Shown one piece after another: positions 1 to 8,694 of a stretch of DNA of 33,914 bases. The translations under genes were made by a program, and so were the position numbers. The stretch is from assembly GCA_031261005.1 (NCBI GenBank), contig JAISKF010000015.1, forward strand, positions 1 through 33,914, read 5' to 3'. Below the pieces are notes generated by a model. That model was not told the origin of the DNA. It was given only the letters and a program-made list of their open reading frames with translations, and searched no databases. Numbering within the stretch: the first letter of the stretch is position 1; each line of letters begins with the position of its first letter. The DNA is from Enterobacteriaceae bacterium (GTDB taxonomy: Bacteria > Pseudomonadota > Gammaproteobacteria > Enterobacterales > Enterobacteriaceae).

Positions 1-1
1 C

Positions 2-94
2 GTGTGTGCAGCAATGAAAAAACTGCTGCAACTGGCTTATGGTGTATTGAAATCAGGGCAACCATTTATGGCAGAAATACCACTTGCCAAATGA
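2..94 (+). pseudogene. C-terminal end of an IS110-family transposase (cut by window edge)
   Basis: The frame opening at base 2 reads about 30 residues, with AAMKKLLQLAYGVLKSGQPF followed by a short tail and TGA at 92-94. The pattern of a small helix, then LLxLAYGVLKSGxPF, is the usual C-terminus of IS110/IS116/IS902 transposases (the serine-containing Transposase_20 half). The rest lies outside the window, so whether the gene is whole or a remnant cannot be judged. The DNA just downstream (about 124-158) already belongs to the interspersed repeat family, so the element may have inserted beside or into such a repeat. The assignment rests on a short segment. Confidence 0.5.
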
Positions 95-123
95 TTGGCA
101 AGACGGTATCTACGAAAAACCAG

Positions 124-269
124 ATAATTATTTGAAATTTATTGTAATAAGAAAAAGGTAAAACAATAGATTAATCTATTGATAATAAAGAATAATTTGT
201 AGGGGCGGCAACCTGCCGCCCGCATTAACAATGCGGTAGGTTCACGGGCGACAGATTGTAGCGCCTACA
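124..269 (+). repeat. Interspersed repeat, copy A (with preceding half-copy)
   Basis: Bases 124-158 carry the right-end motif of the family (TTTGAAATTTATTGTAATAA). From about 158 a new copy begins: the left arm TAAAACAATAG / ATTAATCTATTG, then a GC-rich core opening with GTAGGGGCGGC (199) and closing with GCGCCTAC (about 268). The core folds on itself (GGGGCGGCAACCTGCCGCCC). Related copies lie at 2537-2690, 2654-2798, 8601-8690, 17306-17442 and 19337-19400. Confidence 0.8.
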
Positions 270-300
270 GAGAAGAGAATTGTTTTTTTATTACTAAAAA

Positions 301-336
301 ATAAACCCGCCGTCATTGAGATGACGGCGGGTTTAT
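301..336 (-). terminator. Rho-independent terminator of the phosphatase gene
   Basis: ATAAACCCGCCGTCAT and ATGACGGCGGGTTTAT form a perfect 16-bp stem around a 4-base loop. Read on the minus strand it lies about 20 bases after the stop codon of the phosphatase gene and is followed by a T-rich run. It could work in both directions, since the plus-strand side is also T-rich. Confidence 0.85.
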
Positions 337-356
337 TCATATAACACGAAATTATT

Positions 357-932
357 TTATTTCGTTTGCCCGACTGATTTGGCGATTTTTGCCAGTGCCA
401 GCGGTAAATAAGTATCTAATTGAGAAGCCACCGTTTTGTAAGCGTCCATTGGCTTACCCCACGGATCGTCCAAATCTTTTTGTTCGTTGCTGGCAAATTC
501 AGCCAGCGTAAAGGTTTTACCCTCAGCTTGCGGGAATTTCTTCAATACTTTTTCTTTATGAGAAGCGGTCATGGTCAGGATATAGTCGGCTTTGTTTACG
601 TCCTGTTCCGTTAATGACTGCGCGCGATGAGATGAAATATCAATACCGCGATCTTTTAATAGTGTGACGGTATTCGCTTCGGGAACAATTTCTTTTGGAT
701 CAACATTTGCTCCGCGTGACTCAATATCTATTTTCCAATGATTTTTCTCAACGATTTGTTTCGCTAACGCCTCTGCCATCGGGCTACGACCCGTGTTACC
801 GGTACAGACGAAAATCACTTCTGGTTCAGTTTGACTCGCGGCTTTAACCTGTTCTGCATTAACCGCAGAAACAGGGATTAGTAATGCTGACAGGGTGAAT
901 AAAATGTTACGAAAAGTTGTGTTTAATGGCAT
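357..932 (-). CDS. Exported low-molecular-weight phosphatase, YwlE (arginine phosphatase)-like
   Basis: The protein is 191 aa. It has the LMW-PTP signature C43-TGNTG-R49-S and a general-acid Asp in LDDPWG (D156). The catalytic loop, the later ADYILTMTASHK stretch and the DPWGxxMDAYK stretch resemble Bacillus YwlE more than Wzb/Etp. Thr47, fifth in the loop, is the position known in YwlE to favour phospho-arginine. The N-terminus is a plausible signal peptide: a polar start with an Arg, a hydrophobic run around residues 10-22, and a VNA cleavage site near residue 26. I chose the ATG at 932 because AAGGAC lies 9 bases upstream. An earlier in-frame ATG at 983 would bury the signal peptide behind 17 residues. 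The gene stands alone with its own terminator and no arginine kinase or capsule genes nearby. Phosphatase fold is sure; substrate and export are inference. Confidence 0.82.
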   Translation of the reverse strand: MPLNTTFRNILFTLSALLIPVSAVNAEQVKAASQTEPEVIFVCTGNTGRSPMAEALAKQIVEKNHWKIDIESRGANVDPKEIVPEANTVTLLKDRGIDISSHRAQSLTEQDVNKADYILTMTASHKEKVLKKFPQAEGKTFTLAEFASNEQKDLDDPWGKPMDAYKTVASQLDTYLPLALAKIAKSVGQTK

Positions 933-1061
933 TTTAGTTTGTCCTTGTGAATAAATAAGTACATATATTGAATAATAATTCATATATTCTACATAAACAC
1001 TCAGTCAGTCAAGTCACAAAATGAAATATTTTTTGCCGATAAATAAGCACTGCAATGTGAT

Positions 1062-1127
1062 CTATACCCAATAATTTTCAAGTTGAATAAAAACGGCAAA
1101 TGCGTGTCGATGCAACTTGAAGTATAG
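1062..1127. repeat. Imperfect palindromic intergenic repeat (enterobacterial type)
   Basis: CTATACCC...TTTTCAAGTTG at 1062-1085 faces CAACTTGAAGTATAG at 1113-1127. This is the terminal pattern of a widespread enterobacterial intergenic repeat whose ends read TATACCC...CAAGTTG. The middle here is short, so this looks like a deleted copy. A single end of the same type lies at 10026-10050. Confidence 0.55.
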
Positions 1128-1174
1128 CGATATTTAACAACTTATTATCTCTATCATCATCGTTGTTAGCGCCG

Positions 1175-1180
1175 TATAAT
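1175..1180 (+). promoter_or_regulatory. Probable -10 box of menF
   Basis: A perfect TATAAT lies 43 bases before the menF start. No good -35 hexamer sits 16-18 bases upstream, so strength and start site are uncertain. Confidence 0.45.
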
Positions 1181-1222
1181 CCACTCCCTTAATTTGACAA
1201 TAGGTTATCGCGGAGAGAATGA

Positions 1223-2539
1223 GTGAATCACATGTCTGAACTGGTGAAATTGCTGCATCAGCGCCTACAAACAGTCGCTCGTCCGCAATCTGGCAGAGAA
1301 CGTATCGCCATCTCTTTAACCAATCAGCAATGTACGTCATTACTTTCCTGGCTGGCAGCGCAGCCGATTTTCCCGCAGTTTTACTGGCGTCAGCGCGATG
1401 ATCAGGAAGAAGCAGCGGTATGCGGAGAAGTGCTGCGTTTTTCTGATGCTGATTCAGCACGCCAATTTCTGATTGCCAACAACGTTGAAGATATGCGGAT
1501 TTGGGGGCTTAACACATTCGATCAGGTGGAAGCGCCGTCTGCGGATATGCCGAAAAGTGCGCTGTTTTTACCGCGTATCGAGCTGCTGCGTGAGGCACAA
1601 AGCGCTCATCTGGTGGTGAATCTCTATAGTGAAACGTCGCTGGCAGACGATGTGATTGCCGCGCAGCAATGCCTGAATCTATTGACGCAAGATGAACCGC
1701 TGTTACCGCTGAATGTAAAAGTTACCGCAGTGAATCACCAGCCGGAAAAGCAGGGCTGGTGCGACTTATTAGAGCAGGCGCTAGAAGCCATTAATCAAGG
1801 GCAGTTTAAAAAAGTTGTTCTGGCTCGCAAATCTACACTTTCCCTTAGTGAACCGCTGAATCCGGCGTCATTTCTTCATGCCAGTGAACAAGTTAATCAT
1901 CATTGTTTCCATTTTATGATGCGAATGGATCGCTGCACCGCATTTCTCGGCTCTTCACCGGAATGTCTGTTTTTGCGCGTGGATAAAAAATTAACCACCG
2001 AAGCACTGGCGGGAACGGTTGCCAGCTCGCCGGACAATCAGCAAGCGAAAAAATTGGGTGACTGGTTGATGCAGGATAAGAAAAATCAGCATGAAAATCT
2101 GCTGGTGGTCGATGATATTTGTCAGCGTTTGCACGGCGGTATTTCCTCAATTGAAGTGCTGCCCGCCGAAATTATTCGCTTACGCAAAGTGCAGCATTTA
2201 CGCCGCTGTATCCATGCGGATTTAGCCGCAATTGATGATGCGGATAGCCTACAGCGTCTACAGCCAACCGCCGCTGTTGCCGGACTTCCGCGCGAACCTG
2301 CACGGCAATTTATTCTAAAACACGAGCCTTTTACTCGCCGTTGGTATGCGGGCTCTGCCGGTTATCTTTCTCTGCATAAAACAGAATTCGCCGTTTCCCT
2401 GCGTTCCGCGCTGGTGGAGGGCAACAATATCCATCTGTATGCCGGAGCCGGAATTGTCGCGGGATCTGATCCGCAGCAAGAATGGCAAGAGATTGAAAAT
2501 AAAGCCGCAGGATTAAGGACGTTGTTGGAGCGGGAGTAA
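1223..2539 (+). CDS. menF: Isochorismate synthase MenF
   Basis: The 438-aa protein matches E. coli MenF along its length. It converts chorismate to isochorismate, the first step of menaquinone synthesis, in the cytoplasm with Mg2+. The chorismate-utilising domain fills the C-terminal two thirds: KKVVLAR carries the catalytic Lys near residue 200, followed by FLGSSPE, EALAGT, QPTAAVAGLPR and YAGAGI. The start is either GTG at 1223 or ATG at 1232; GGAGAG at 1212-1217 is spaced properly for the GTG, so I used that. It heads the men cluster, but 346 bases of repeat DNA separate it from menD, so the two may not be efficiently co-transcribed. Its TAA stop is the first three bases of repeat copy B. 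Confidence 0.96.
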   Translation: MNHMSELVKLLHQRLQTVARPQSGRERIAISLTNQQCTSLLSWLAAQPIFPQFYWRQRDDQEEAAVCGEVLRFSDADSARQFLIANNVEDMRIWGLNTFDQVEAPSADMPKSALFLPRIELLREAQSAHLVVNLYSETSLADDVIAAQQCLNLLTQDEPLLPLNVKVTAVNHQPEKQGWCDLLEQALEAINQGQFKKVVLARKSTLSLSEPLNPASFLHASEQVNHHCFHFMMRMDRCTAFLGSSPECLFLRVDKKLTTEALAGTVASSPDNQQAKKLGDWLMQDKKNQHENLLVVDDICQRLHGGISSIEVLPAEIIRLRKVQHLRRCIHADLAAIDDADSLQRLQPTAAVAGLPREPARQFILKHEPFTRRWYAGSAGYLSLHKTEFAVSLRSALVEGNNIHLYAGAGIVAGSDPQQEWQEIENKAAGLRTLLERE

Positions 2540-2690
2540 AACAATAGATAAATCTATTGATAATAAAAAGTAATTCGTAGGGGCGGTTGTTAACCGCCCG
2601 TTGATTTCACCGTGGTTTGGCGGGCGACAGATTGTCGCCCCTACGCGAAATGACATAATCATTTGAAATTTATCATAATAATAAAATGGT
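2537..2690 (+). repeat. Interspersed repeat, copy B
   Basis: This is the most complete plus-oriented copy. It has a left arm TAAAACAATAG...CTATTGATAATAAA, a core from GTAGGGGCGGTT (2578) to CGCCCCTACG (about 2645), and a right arm ending TTTGAAATTTATCATAATAA. The core is strongly palindromic (GGGGCGGTTGTTAACCGCCC at the left, GGGCGACAGATTGTCGCCC at the right). Its first bases are also the menF stop codon. Confidence 0.85.
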
Positions 2691-2798
2691 AAAACAATAG
2701 ATTAATCTATTGATAATAAATAATAAATTGTAGGGGCGGCAATCTGCCGCCCGCATGAACAACGCGGTAGGTTTATGGGCGACAGATTGTTGCCCTAA
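2654..2798 (+). repeat. Interspersed repeat, copy C, tandem to copy B
   Basis: Copy C follows copy B head to tail and shares the right-arm motif at 2654-2690 with it. The left arm at 2689-2715 is the same as in copy A, with a core from GTAGGGGCGGCAATC (2730) to about 2795. Its right edge is more decayed (TTGCCCTAATC). Together B and C fill nearly all the space between menF and menD; beyond them only the menD leader (2799-2885) remains. Confidence 0.8.
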
Positions 2799-2885
2799 TC
2801 GAGTTGGTGTAAGATAAACGACAATATCGATTTTAATTTTTATAAATAAAATCAATTAATTATGTGAATTCTTGGTGAGTTCCTC

Positions 2886-4571
2886 ATGTCTATAAGTGTA
2901 TTTAATCGTCGTTGGGCTGCGGTGTTGTTAGAAACATTGACCCGTCATGGTGTGCAGCATATTTGTATTGCACCGGGTTCACGTTCGACGTCGTTGACGC
3001 TGGAAGCGGCTGCCAATCGCAAATTAACTTGCCATACCCATTTTGATGAGCGCGGTCTCGGTCATTTAGCGCTTGGCATTGCTAAAGTCAGCAGGGCGCC
3101 CGTGGCGGTGATCGTAACTTCCGGCACGGCGGTGGCTAATCTTTATCCTGCTTTAATTGAAGCCAGTTTAACCGGTGAAAAGCTGGTGTTATTAACCGCT
3201 GATCGCCCGCCTGAGTTGATCGACTGCGGCGCGAATCAAGCTATCCGCCAAGACGATATTTTCTCCCGTCACCCAAGTCAGTCTCTTTCACTTCCGCGCC
3301 CAACGCCGGATATTCCTGCTGCCTGGCTGACATCGACCATTGATCAAGCGATGGGCGCGTTAACTCAAGGTGCGCTGCATATTAACTGCCCGTTTGCAGA
3401 ACCGTTATACGGCGGTGATCAAACCGCTTATGCTGCCTGGTCTGAAACACTGGGTGACTGGTGGCAAAGTGATAAAGCATGGTTAATCAGCGGATCAGCG
3501 AGTTGCGTTGCTAAACAAGCAGATTGGGCTGACTGGCAACAACGGCGCGGCGTGGTGATTGCAGCGCGCATGAGTGCTGAAGAGGGGCGAGAGGTTGCTC
3601 AATGGGCGCAGTCGTTGGGCTGGCCTTTATTAGCTGATGTGCTGTCCAGTACCGGTCAGCCGTTGCCTTGCGCGGATTTATGGCTGAACAATCCAAAAGC
3701 GCAAGATTTATTAGCTCAGGCAGAAATTGTGGTGCAGTTCGGTGCCAGTTTGACCGGCAAGCGCATGTTGCAATGGCAAGCGCGCTGCAAACCGCAAGAA
3801 TACTGGTTAATTGATCCTATTCGCGGGCGGCTAGATCCGGCGAATCATCGCGGTCGCCGTATAGATGCCAATATTTCCGCATGGTTACAACTACATGCTG
3901 TAAAAAGCAGCATACAAGGAAATGCGGCGTGGGCAGCGGAGTTAACCCCTATCGCCAATAAAGCTAAGGCGCATGTTACGCAGCAATTAAACGATAAATT
4001 TGGTGAGGCACAACTGGCAAGCCGTCTTGATCAACTGTTGCCGGAAAACGGAATTTTCTTTGCAGGTAATAGCCTGATTGTGCGCCTGATTGATGCGCTT
4101 GGTCAGCTTCCGGCAGGGTATCCGGTTTATAGCAATCGCGGCGCGAGTGGGATCGATGGCTTATTATCAACTGCCGCAGGTGTGCAGCGCACTGCTGATA
4201 AACCGATGCTGGCGATAGTTGGCGATATTTCTGCGCTTTATGATCTGAATTCATTGGCATTACTTAGTCAAAGCACCGCACCAACTATATTAATCGTGGT
4301 GAATAATAATGGCGGATCGATCTTTTCTCTGCTGCCCACGCCGGAAGCCGAGCGCGAGCGTTTTTACCGTATGCCGCAAGACGTTAATTTTGTTCATGCG
4401 GCGGTAATGTTTGGTTTAGATTATGCCAGCCCACAAAGTTGGGACGAGCTGCAAACGCTAGTGCAAAATCGCTGGCAGCAACAAGGTATTTTGTTGCTGG
4501 AATTACAGGTTGCTCCGCATGAGGGCGCAGAAACCTTACGCCAGTTCGTGCAAGATGCGGTGCAATTCTGA
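2886..4571 (+). CDS. menD: SEPHCHC synthase MenD
   Basis: The 561-aa thiamine-diphosphate enzyme joins isochorismate and 2-oxoglutarate to give SEPHCHC, CO2 being lost. It aligns end to end with E. coli MenD. Glu55 in [10 protein letters not shown] is the family's cofactor-activating Glu. The ThDP/Mg motif is visible as [10 protein letters not shown]...VVNNNGG near residues 440-475, and the N-terminal PGSRST and TSGTAVANL blocks are conserved. The ATG at 2886 has GGTGAG 7-11 bases upstream. The stop overlaps the menH start by one base (TGATG), so menD to menE form one translationally coupled block. Confidence 0.97.
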   Translation: MSISVFNRRWAAVLLETLTRHGVQHICIAPGSRSTSLTLEAAANRKLTCHTHFDERGLGHLALGIAKVSRAPVAVIVTSGTAVANLYPALIEASLTGEKLVLLTADRPPELIDCGANQAIRQDDIFSRHPSQSLSLPRPTPDIPAAWLTSTIDQAMGALTQGALHINCPFAEPLYGGDQTAYAAWSETLGDWWQSDKAWLISGSASCVAKQADWADWQQRRGVVIAARMSAEEGREVAQWAQSLGWPLLADVLSSTGQPLPCADLWLNNPKAQDLLAQAEIVVQFGASLTGKRMLQWQARCKPQEYWLIDPIRGRLDPANHRGRRIDANISAWLQLHAVKSSIQGNAAWAAELTPIANKAKAHVTQQLNDKFGEAQLASRLDQLLPENGIFFAGNSLIVRLIDALGQLPAGYPVYSNRGASGIDGLLSTAAGVQRTADKPMLAIVGDISALYDLNSLALLSQSTAPTILIVVNNNGGSIFSLLPTPEAERERFYRMPQDVNFVHAAVMFGLDYASPQSWDELQTLVQNRWQQQGILLLELQVAPHEGAETLRQFVQDAVQF

Positions 4572-5353
4572 TGCTCGCAGCAAAGTATTATCCCGCGTCT
4601 TTGCCGACTGATCAGCGTCCGTGTCTGGTATTTTTGCACGGCTTATTGGGCGATGGTCAGGACTGGCAAACGGTTTTGCCTTATTTCACTGACTGGTCTT
4701 GTCTCACCGTTGATTTAGCAGGGCATGGGGAGTCGCAATCCTTAACTGTTGCGGGTTTTGATGAGCTTAATCAGCAGTTGAGCGCTACGCTGCGTCACTA
4801 TAATATTCAGCGCTATATTCTGATTGGTTATTCGTTGGGTGGTCGCACGGCGATGTACCATACCTGTTTTAGCCATGTTGATGGTTTAGTCGGGTTAGTG
4901 ATTGAAGGCGGAAATTGCGGATTGATAAGCCAAAAATTGCGTGATGAGCGTTTGGTGCATGACAAGCGTTGGGCGGATAAATTTCGTCATCAACCTTTAG
5001 CGCGAGTCTTGGATCAATGGTATCGCCAGCCGGTATTTGCCAATTTGAGTGAACATTCCCGTCAGCAATTAATTTTGCGCCGCAGCGCTAACAACGGCGC
5101 GGCAGTCGCGGCAATGCTGGAATCTACATCGTTAGGGCAGCAGCCATATTTACCCGAACAACTGAATCAGATCATAAAACAACGGAATTTACCTTTTTGT
5201 TATTTGTGTGGTGAACAGGACGCAAAATTTCAGCAGATTGCGTTGGAAAACCACTTTCCGCTGCGGATTGTTGCCGCCGCAGGTCACAATGCACATACGG
5301 CGAATCCGCAAGGATTTGCTGAACAGTTGCTTAATTTTTTGAAGGAATGCTAA
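4571..5353 (+). CDS. menH: SHCHC synthase MenH (alpha/beta hydrolase)
   Basis: The 260-aa alpha/beta-hydrolase-fold lyase removes pyruvate from SEPHCHC to give SHCHC. The triad is visible: Ser88 in the nucleophile elbow GYSLGG, Asp217 in GEQDAKF and His239 in AGHNAHT. The [10 protein letters not shown] oxyanion-loop region near residue 23 is typical of MenH. The start overlaps the menD stop (TGATG), and menB begins two bases after its TAA. It is about 8 residues longer than the usual 252 aa. Confidence 0.93.
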   Translation: MLAAKYYPASLPTDQRPCLVFLHGLLGDGQDWQTVLPYFTDWSCLTVDLAGHGESQSLTVAGFDELNQQLSATLRHYNIQRYILIGYSLGGRTAMYHTCFSHVDGLVGLVIEGGNCGLISQKLRDERLVHDKRWADKFRHQPLARVLDQWYRQPVFANLSEHSRQQLILRRSANNGAAVAAMLESTSLGQQPYLPEQLNQIIKQRNLPFCYLCGEQDAKFQQIALENHFPLRIVAAAGHNAHTANPQGFAEQLLNFLKEC

Positions 5354-5355
5354 TT

Positions 5356-6213
5356 ATGCTTTATCCAAGTGAACAGGAACTCTACGCGCCAATCGAATGG
5401 CAGGATTGCTCCGCTGATTTTCAGGATATTCGTTATCACAAATCCGCCGATGGCATCGCTAAAATCACCATTAACCGTCCGCAAGTGCGTAATGCTTTCC
5501 GTCCGCAAACAGTAAAAGAGATGATCGAAGCATTAGCTGATGCACGTTATGACGATCAGATCGGGACAGTCATTCTGACCGGTGAGGGAGAGAAAGCATT
5601 CTGCGCTGGCGGTGATCAGAAAATTCGCGGTGATTACGGCGGTTATAAAGATGACAGCGGTACACATCACTTGAATGTGCTGGATTTCCAGCGCCAGATC
5701 CGTACTTGTCCAAAGCCAGTTGTTGCTGCGGTTGCCGGTTATTCCATCGGCGGCGGTCATGTATTGCATATGATGTGTGATCTGACTATTGCCGCAGATA
5801 ATGCGATTTTCGGGCAAACCGGACCTAAAGTGGGTTCATTTGACGGCGGTTGGGGCGCATCGTATATGGCGCGTATCGTCGGGCAGAAAAAAGCGCGTGA
5901 AATCTGGTTCCTGTGTCGTCAATACAACGCACAAGAAGCGCTGGATATGGGACTGGTTAACACCGTTGTTCCGTTAGCGGATCTGGAAAAAGAGACCGTG
6001 CGTTGGTGTCGTGAAATGCTGCGGAATAGCCCAATGGCGCTGCGTTGTCTGAAAGCCGCACTGAATGCTGACTGTGATGGTCAAGCCGGTCTGCAAGAGC
6101 TGGCAGGTAATGCCACTATGTTGTTCTACATGTCTGAAGAAGGTCAGGAAGGGCGCAACGCATTCAATGAAAAACGCCAGCCTGATTTCAGCAAATTCAA
6201 ACGGAATCCATAA
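5356..6213 (+). CDS. menB: 1,4-dihydroxy-2-naphthoyl-CoA synthase MenB
   Basis: The 285-aa crotonase-fold enzyme cyclises o-succinylbenzoyl-CoA to DHNA-CoA. It is the most conserved gene of the cluster: [44 protein letters not shown] and [13 protein letters not shown] are all family blocks, and the C-terminus FSKFKRNP is shared with E. coli. I start at ATG 5356, nine bases after GAAGGA, giving exactly the E. coli length. An in-frame ATG at 5347 would add three residues inside the menH end. The stop overlaps the menC ATG (TAATG). Confidence 0.97.
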   Translation: MLYPSEQELYAPIEWQDCSADFQDIRYHKSADGIAKITINRPQVRNAFRPQTVKEMIEALADARYDDQIGTVILTGEGEKAFCAGGDQKIRGDYGGYKDDSGTHHLNVLDFQRQIRTCPKPVVAAVAGYSIGGGHVLHMMCDLTIAADNAIFGQTGPKVGSFDGGWGASYMARIVGQKKAREIWFLCRQYNAQEALDMGLVNTVVPLADLEKETVRWCREMLRNSPMALRCLKAALNADCDGQAGLQELAGNATMLFYMSEEGQEGRNAFNEKRQPDFSKFKRNP

Positions 6214-7184
6214 TGCGTAAAGTTGAACTTTATCGCTTTAGCCTGCCGATGGAGGCAGGCATTATCCTGCGTAATCAGCGGTTAAAAACGCGTGACGGAT
6301 TATTGGTTTGCCTGACGGAAAACGGTAAACAAGGCTGGGGAGAAATTTCTCCGTTGCCGGAGTTTTCGCATGAAACGCTCGATGATGCAGAAGCAACTAC
6401 ACTCGGCTGGCTGCATAGCTGGGTGAATGAAGAGCAGGTTTTTGAGAGCGCGTTGCCGTCCGTTGCTTTTGGCTTGAGCTGTGCGCTGGCGGAGCTGGAA
6501 GGTTTTTTGCCGCAGCAAGCGGATTATCGCAAAGCGCCGCTGTGTACTGGCGATCCCGATGAACTGTTTGCTGCGTTAGGCGAAATGCAGGGCGAGAAAG
6601 TGGCGAAAGTGAAAGTCGGGCTATATGAAGCAGTACGCGACGGCATGATCGTTAATTTGCTGCTGGAAGCTATTCCTGATCTTAAACTGCGTCTTGATGC
6701 TAATCGTAGCTGGACGCGCGCTAAAGCTGATGGTTTTGCTAAATATGTGCAGCCAGAATTTCGCCGCCGTATTCAATTTCTGGAAGAGCCGTGTAAAACC
6801 CGCGAAGAATCTCGTGAATTTGCCCACGATACCGGTATTGCTATTGCGTGGGACGAAAGCGTGCGTGAAGAGGATTTCGTGGTAGAAGCGGAATCCGGCG
6901 TTGCTGCGATTGTGATTAAACCCACGTTAGTTGGCAGCATTCAGCGTTGTCAGCGTTTAGTGCAGCAAGCGCATAACGCCGGATTGATGGCAGTGATCAG
7001 TTCTTCTATCGAAAGCAGTTTCGGCTTGACGCAACTCGCTCGTATCGCGTCTTGGCTGACGCCGGAGACTATTCCCGGACTGGATACGCTGTCGTTAATG
7101 CAATCACAGTTAGTTCGTCCCTGGCAGGGAAGTTCGTTGCCAGTATTAGATATTGATGCGCTGGACGTGGTATGGCGTCGTTAG
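6213..7184 (+). CDS. menC: o-Succinylbenzoate synthase MenC
   Basis: The 323-aa enolase-superfamily enzyme dehydrates SHCHC to o-succinylbenzoate. All expected catalytic residues are present one position later than in E. coli: Lys134 in AKVKVG, the metal ligands Asp162 (RLDANR), Glu191 (LEEPCK) and Asp214 (WDES), and Lys236 (VIKPTLVGS). It overlaps menB by one base and menE by 13 bases. Confidence 0.96.
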   Translation: MRKVELYRFSLPMEAGIILRNQRLKTRDGLLVCLTENGKQGWGEISPLPEFSHETLDDAEATTLGWLHSWVNEEQVFESALPSVAFGLSCALAELEGFLPQQADYRKAPLCTGDPDELFAALGEMQGEKVAKVKVGLYEAVRDGMIVNLLLEAIPDLKLRLDANRSWTRAKADGFAKYVQPEFRRRIQFLEEPCKTREESREFAHDTGIAIAWDESVREEDFVVEAESGVAAIVIKPTLVGSIQRCQRLVQQAHNAGLMAVISSSIESSFGLTQLARIASWLTPETIPGLDTLSLMQSQLVRPWQGSSLPVLDIDALDVVWRR

Positions 7185-8599
7185 ATTATTTGGCATCTTG
7201 TCTGGCGTTTCCGTGGCAGCAATGGGCAAAACAACGTCCTGATGCCATCGCACTGATTCGGGATCAGCAAGCGATCAGTTGGCAACAACTGGTTGATGAA
7301 ATTAATGCTCTCAGTGCGATATTCTACCGCGCAGGTGTTCGCAGCAGTAACGGCGTGGCATTGCGCGGTAAAAATAGCCCCGAACTGCTATTAGCTTATT
7401 TAGCTGCATTGCAGCTTGGTGCGCGTGTATTGCCGCTGAATCCGCAATTGCCCGTAGCGTTGCAGGTTCAACTTTTCCCTTTATTAAATATTGATTATGG
7501 CTGGTGCGCGCAGCAAAGCGATTGGGCGGCTGATGTTACGCCGTTACCGGAATTTGTTATTGAAGATCTCACTGCGGATACGGTTTCAGCCACAGCGTTC
7601 ATTGCTCCTTTCCTTGCGCCTGATTTCGCGCAACAAGCGTTGACCATGACGTTAACTTCCGGTTCCAGCGGTTTACCGAAAGCGGCGGTACATCGTCCGC
7701 AAGCTCATCTCGCTAACGCGCGCGGATTGTTACAACGCATGTCATTTGAAGCGGGCGATAGCTGGTTATTATCGTTGCCGCTGTTTCATGTTTCTGGTCA
7801 GGGCGTGTTATGGCGCTGGTTGCTGAAAGGCGCGACGTTAGTGCAACGTAATATGAATCCGTTAGCCGAAGCGCTAAATGGCTGCACGCATGCGTCATTG
7901 GTTCCTACCCAACTATGGCGTTTGTTAGAGCAGTCAGCAACGAATCTAACGCTGAAACAAGTCCTGCTTGGCGGCGCAGCCATTCCCGTTGAACTCACTG
8001 AACGCGCGCAACAAGCAGGTATTTGTTGTTGGTGCGGTTATGGTATGACAGAAATGGCATCAACGGCGTGCGCTAAGCCAGCCGATGCAACTGCCGGTGT
8101 TGGTGTGCCTTTGCCGGAAAGAGAATTGCGGATCGTTGAGCAAGAGATTTGGCTGCGCGGCAGCGGTCAGGCACTCGGCTATTGGCTGCAAGGAGAAATC
8201 CACCCGTTAGCCGATGAACACGGATGGTTTCATACCCGCGATCGCGGTGAACTGCGTGATGGTGAGCTGTATATTTTCGGGCGCATGGATAATCTCTTTT
8301 TCAGCGGCGGTGAGGGAATCCAGCCGGAAGATATTGAACGAGTGCTAATTAATCACCCATTAATCGAGCAAGTGTTTGTTGTCCCGCGCGACGATAAAGA
8401 GTTCGGGCAACGCCCTGTTGCGGTGATCGATGCTTCACCTGCGCTGGATTTCAACCAACTTTCCGTTTGGTTAGCTGGTAAAATTGCCCGTTTTCAAATT
8501 CCTGATGCGTATTATTTATTACCTGAGCATTTAAAACAGGGCGGGATTAAGGTTTCACGGCTGGCGGTGAAAGAGTGGGTGGAACAGCAGGGCGATTGA
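7172..8599 (+). CDS. menE: o-Succinylbenzoate-CoA ligase MenE
   Basis: The 475-aa adenylate-forming enzyme activates o-succinylbenzoate with ATP and CoA. The ANL-superfamily motifs appear in order: [15 protein letters not shown] (ATP loop), [39 protein letters not shown] (hinge) and the C-terminal KQGGIKVSR with the catalytic Lys. The start lies 13 bases inside menC, indicating coupling. It is the last men gene; a decayed repeat copy begins right after its stop and yfaY converges on it. Confidence 0.95.
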   Translation: MASLDYLASCLAFPWQQWAKQRPDAIALIRDQQAISWQQLVDEINALSAIFYRAGVRSSNGVALRGKNSPELLLAYLAALQLGARVLPLNPQLPVALQVQLFPLLNIDYGWCAQQSDWAADVTPLPEFVIEDLTADTVSATAFIAPFLAPDFAQQALTMTLTSGSSGLPKAAVHRPQAHLANARGLLQRMSFEAGDSWLLSLPLFHVSGQGVLWRWLLKGATLVQRNMNPLAEALNGCTHASLVPTQLWRLLEQSATNLTLKQVLLGGAAIPVELTERAQQAGICCWCGYGMTEMASTACAKPADATAGVGVPLPERELRIVEQEIWLRGSGQALGYWLQGEIHPLADEHGWFHTRDRGELRDGELYIFGRMDNLFFSGGEGIQPEDIERVLINHPLIEQVFVVPRDDKEFGQRPVAVIDASPALDFNQLSVWLAGKIARFQIPDAYYLLPEHLKQGGIKVSRLAVKEWVEQQGD

Positions 8600-8600
8600 A

Positions 8601-8690
8601 ATAAAATGGTTTTACTGTAGGACAGAAATCCACCACCCGTGAATCCACGGTGTTGTTAATGCGGGCGACAGATTGTCGCTCGCATTCCGA
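8601..8690 (+). repeat. Interspersed repeat, decayed copy
   Basis: AATAAAATGGT (right-arm/left-arm junction motif), GTAGGACAG, CCACCCGTGAATCCACGG and GCGGGCGACAGATTGTCGC are recognisable in the order seen in copies A-C, but the arms are shortened and the core has diverged. It fills the convergent menE/yfaY gap; no clearer terminator is seen for either gene there. Confidence 0.6.
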
Positions 8691-8694
8691 TCAA

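Noticed and set aside
2673-2855. 60-aa minus-strand frame between menF and menD
   Set aside because: It lies almost wholly in repeat copy C and has no protein-like features.
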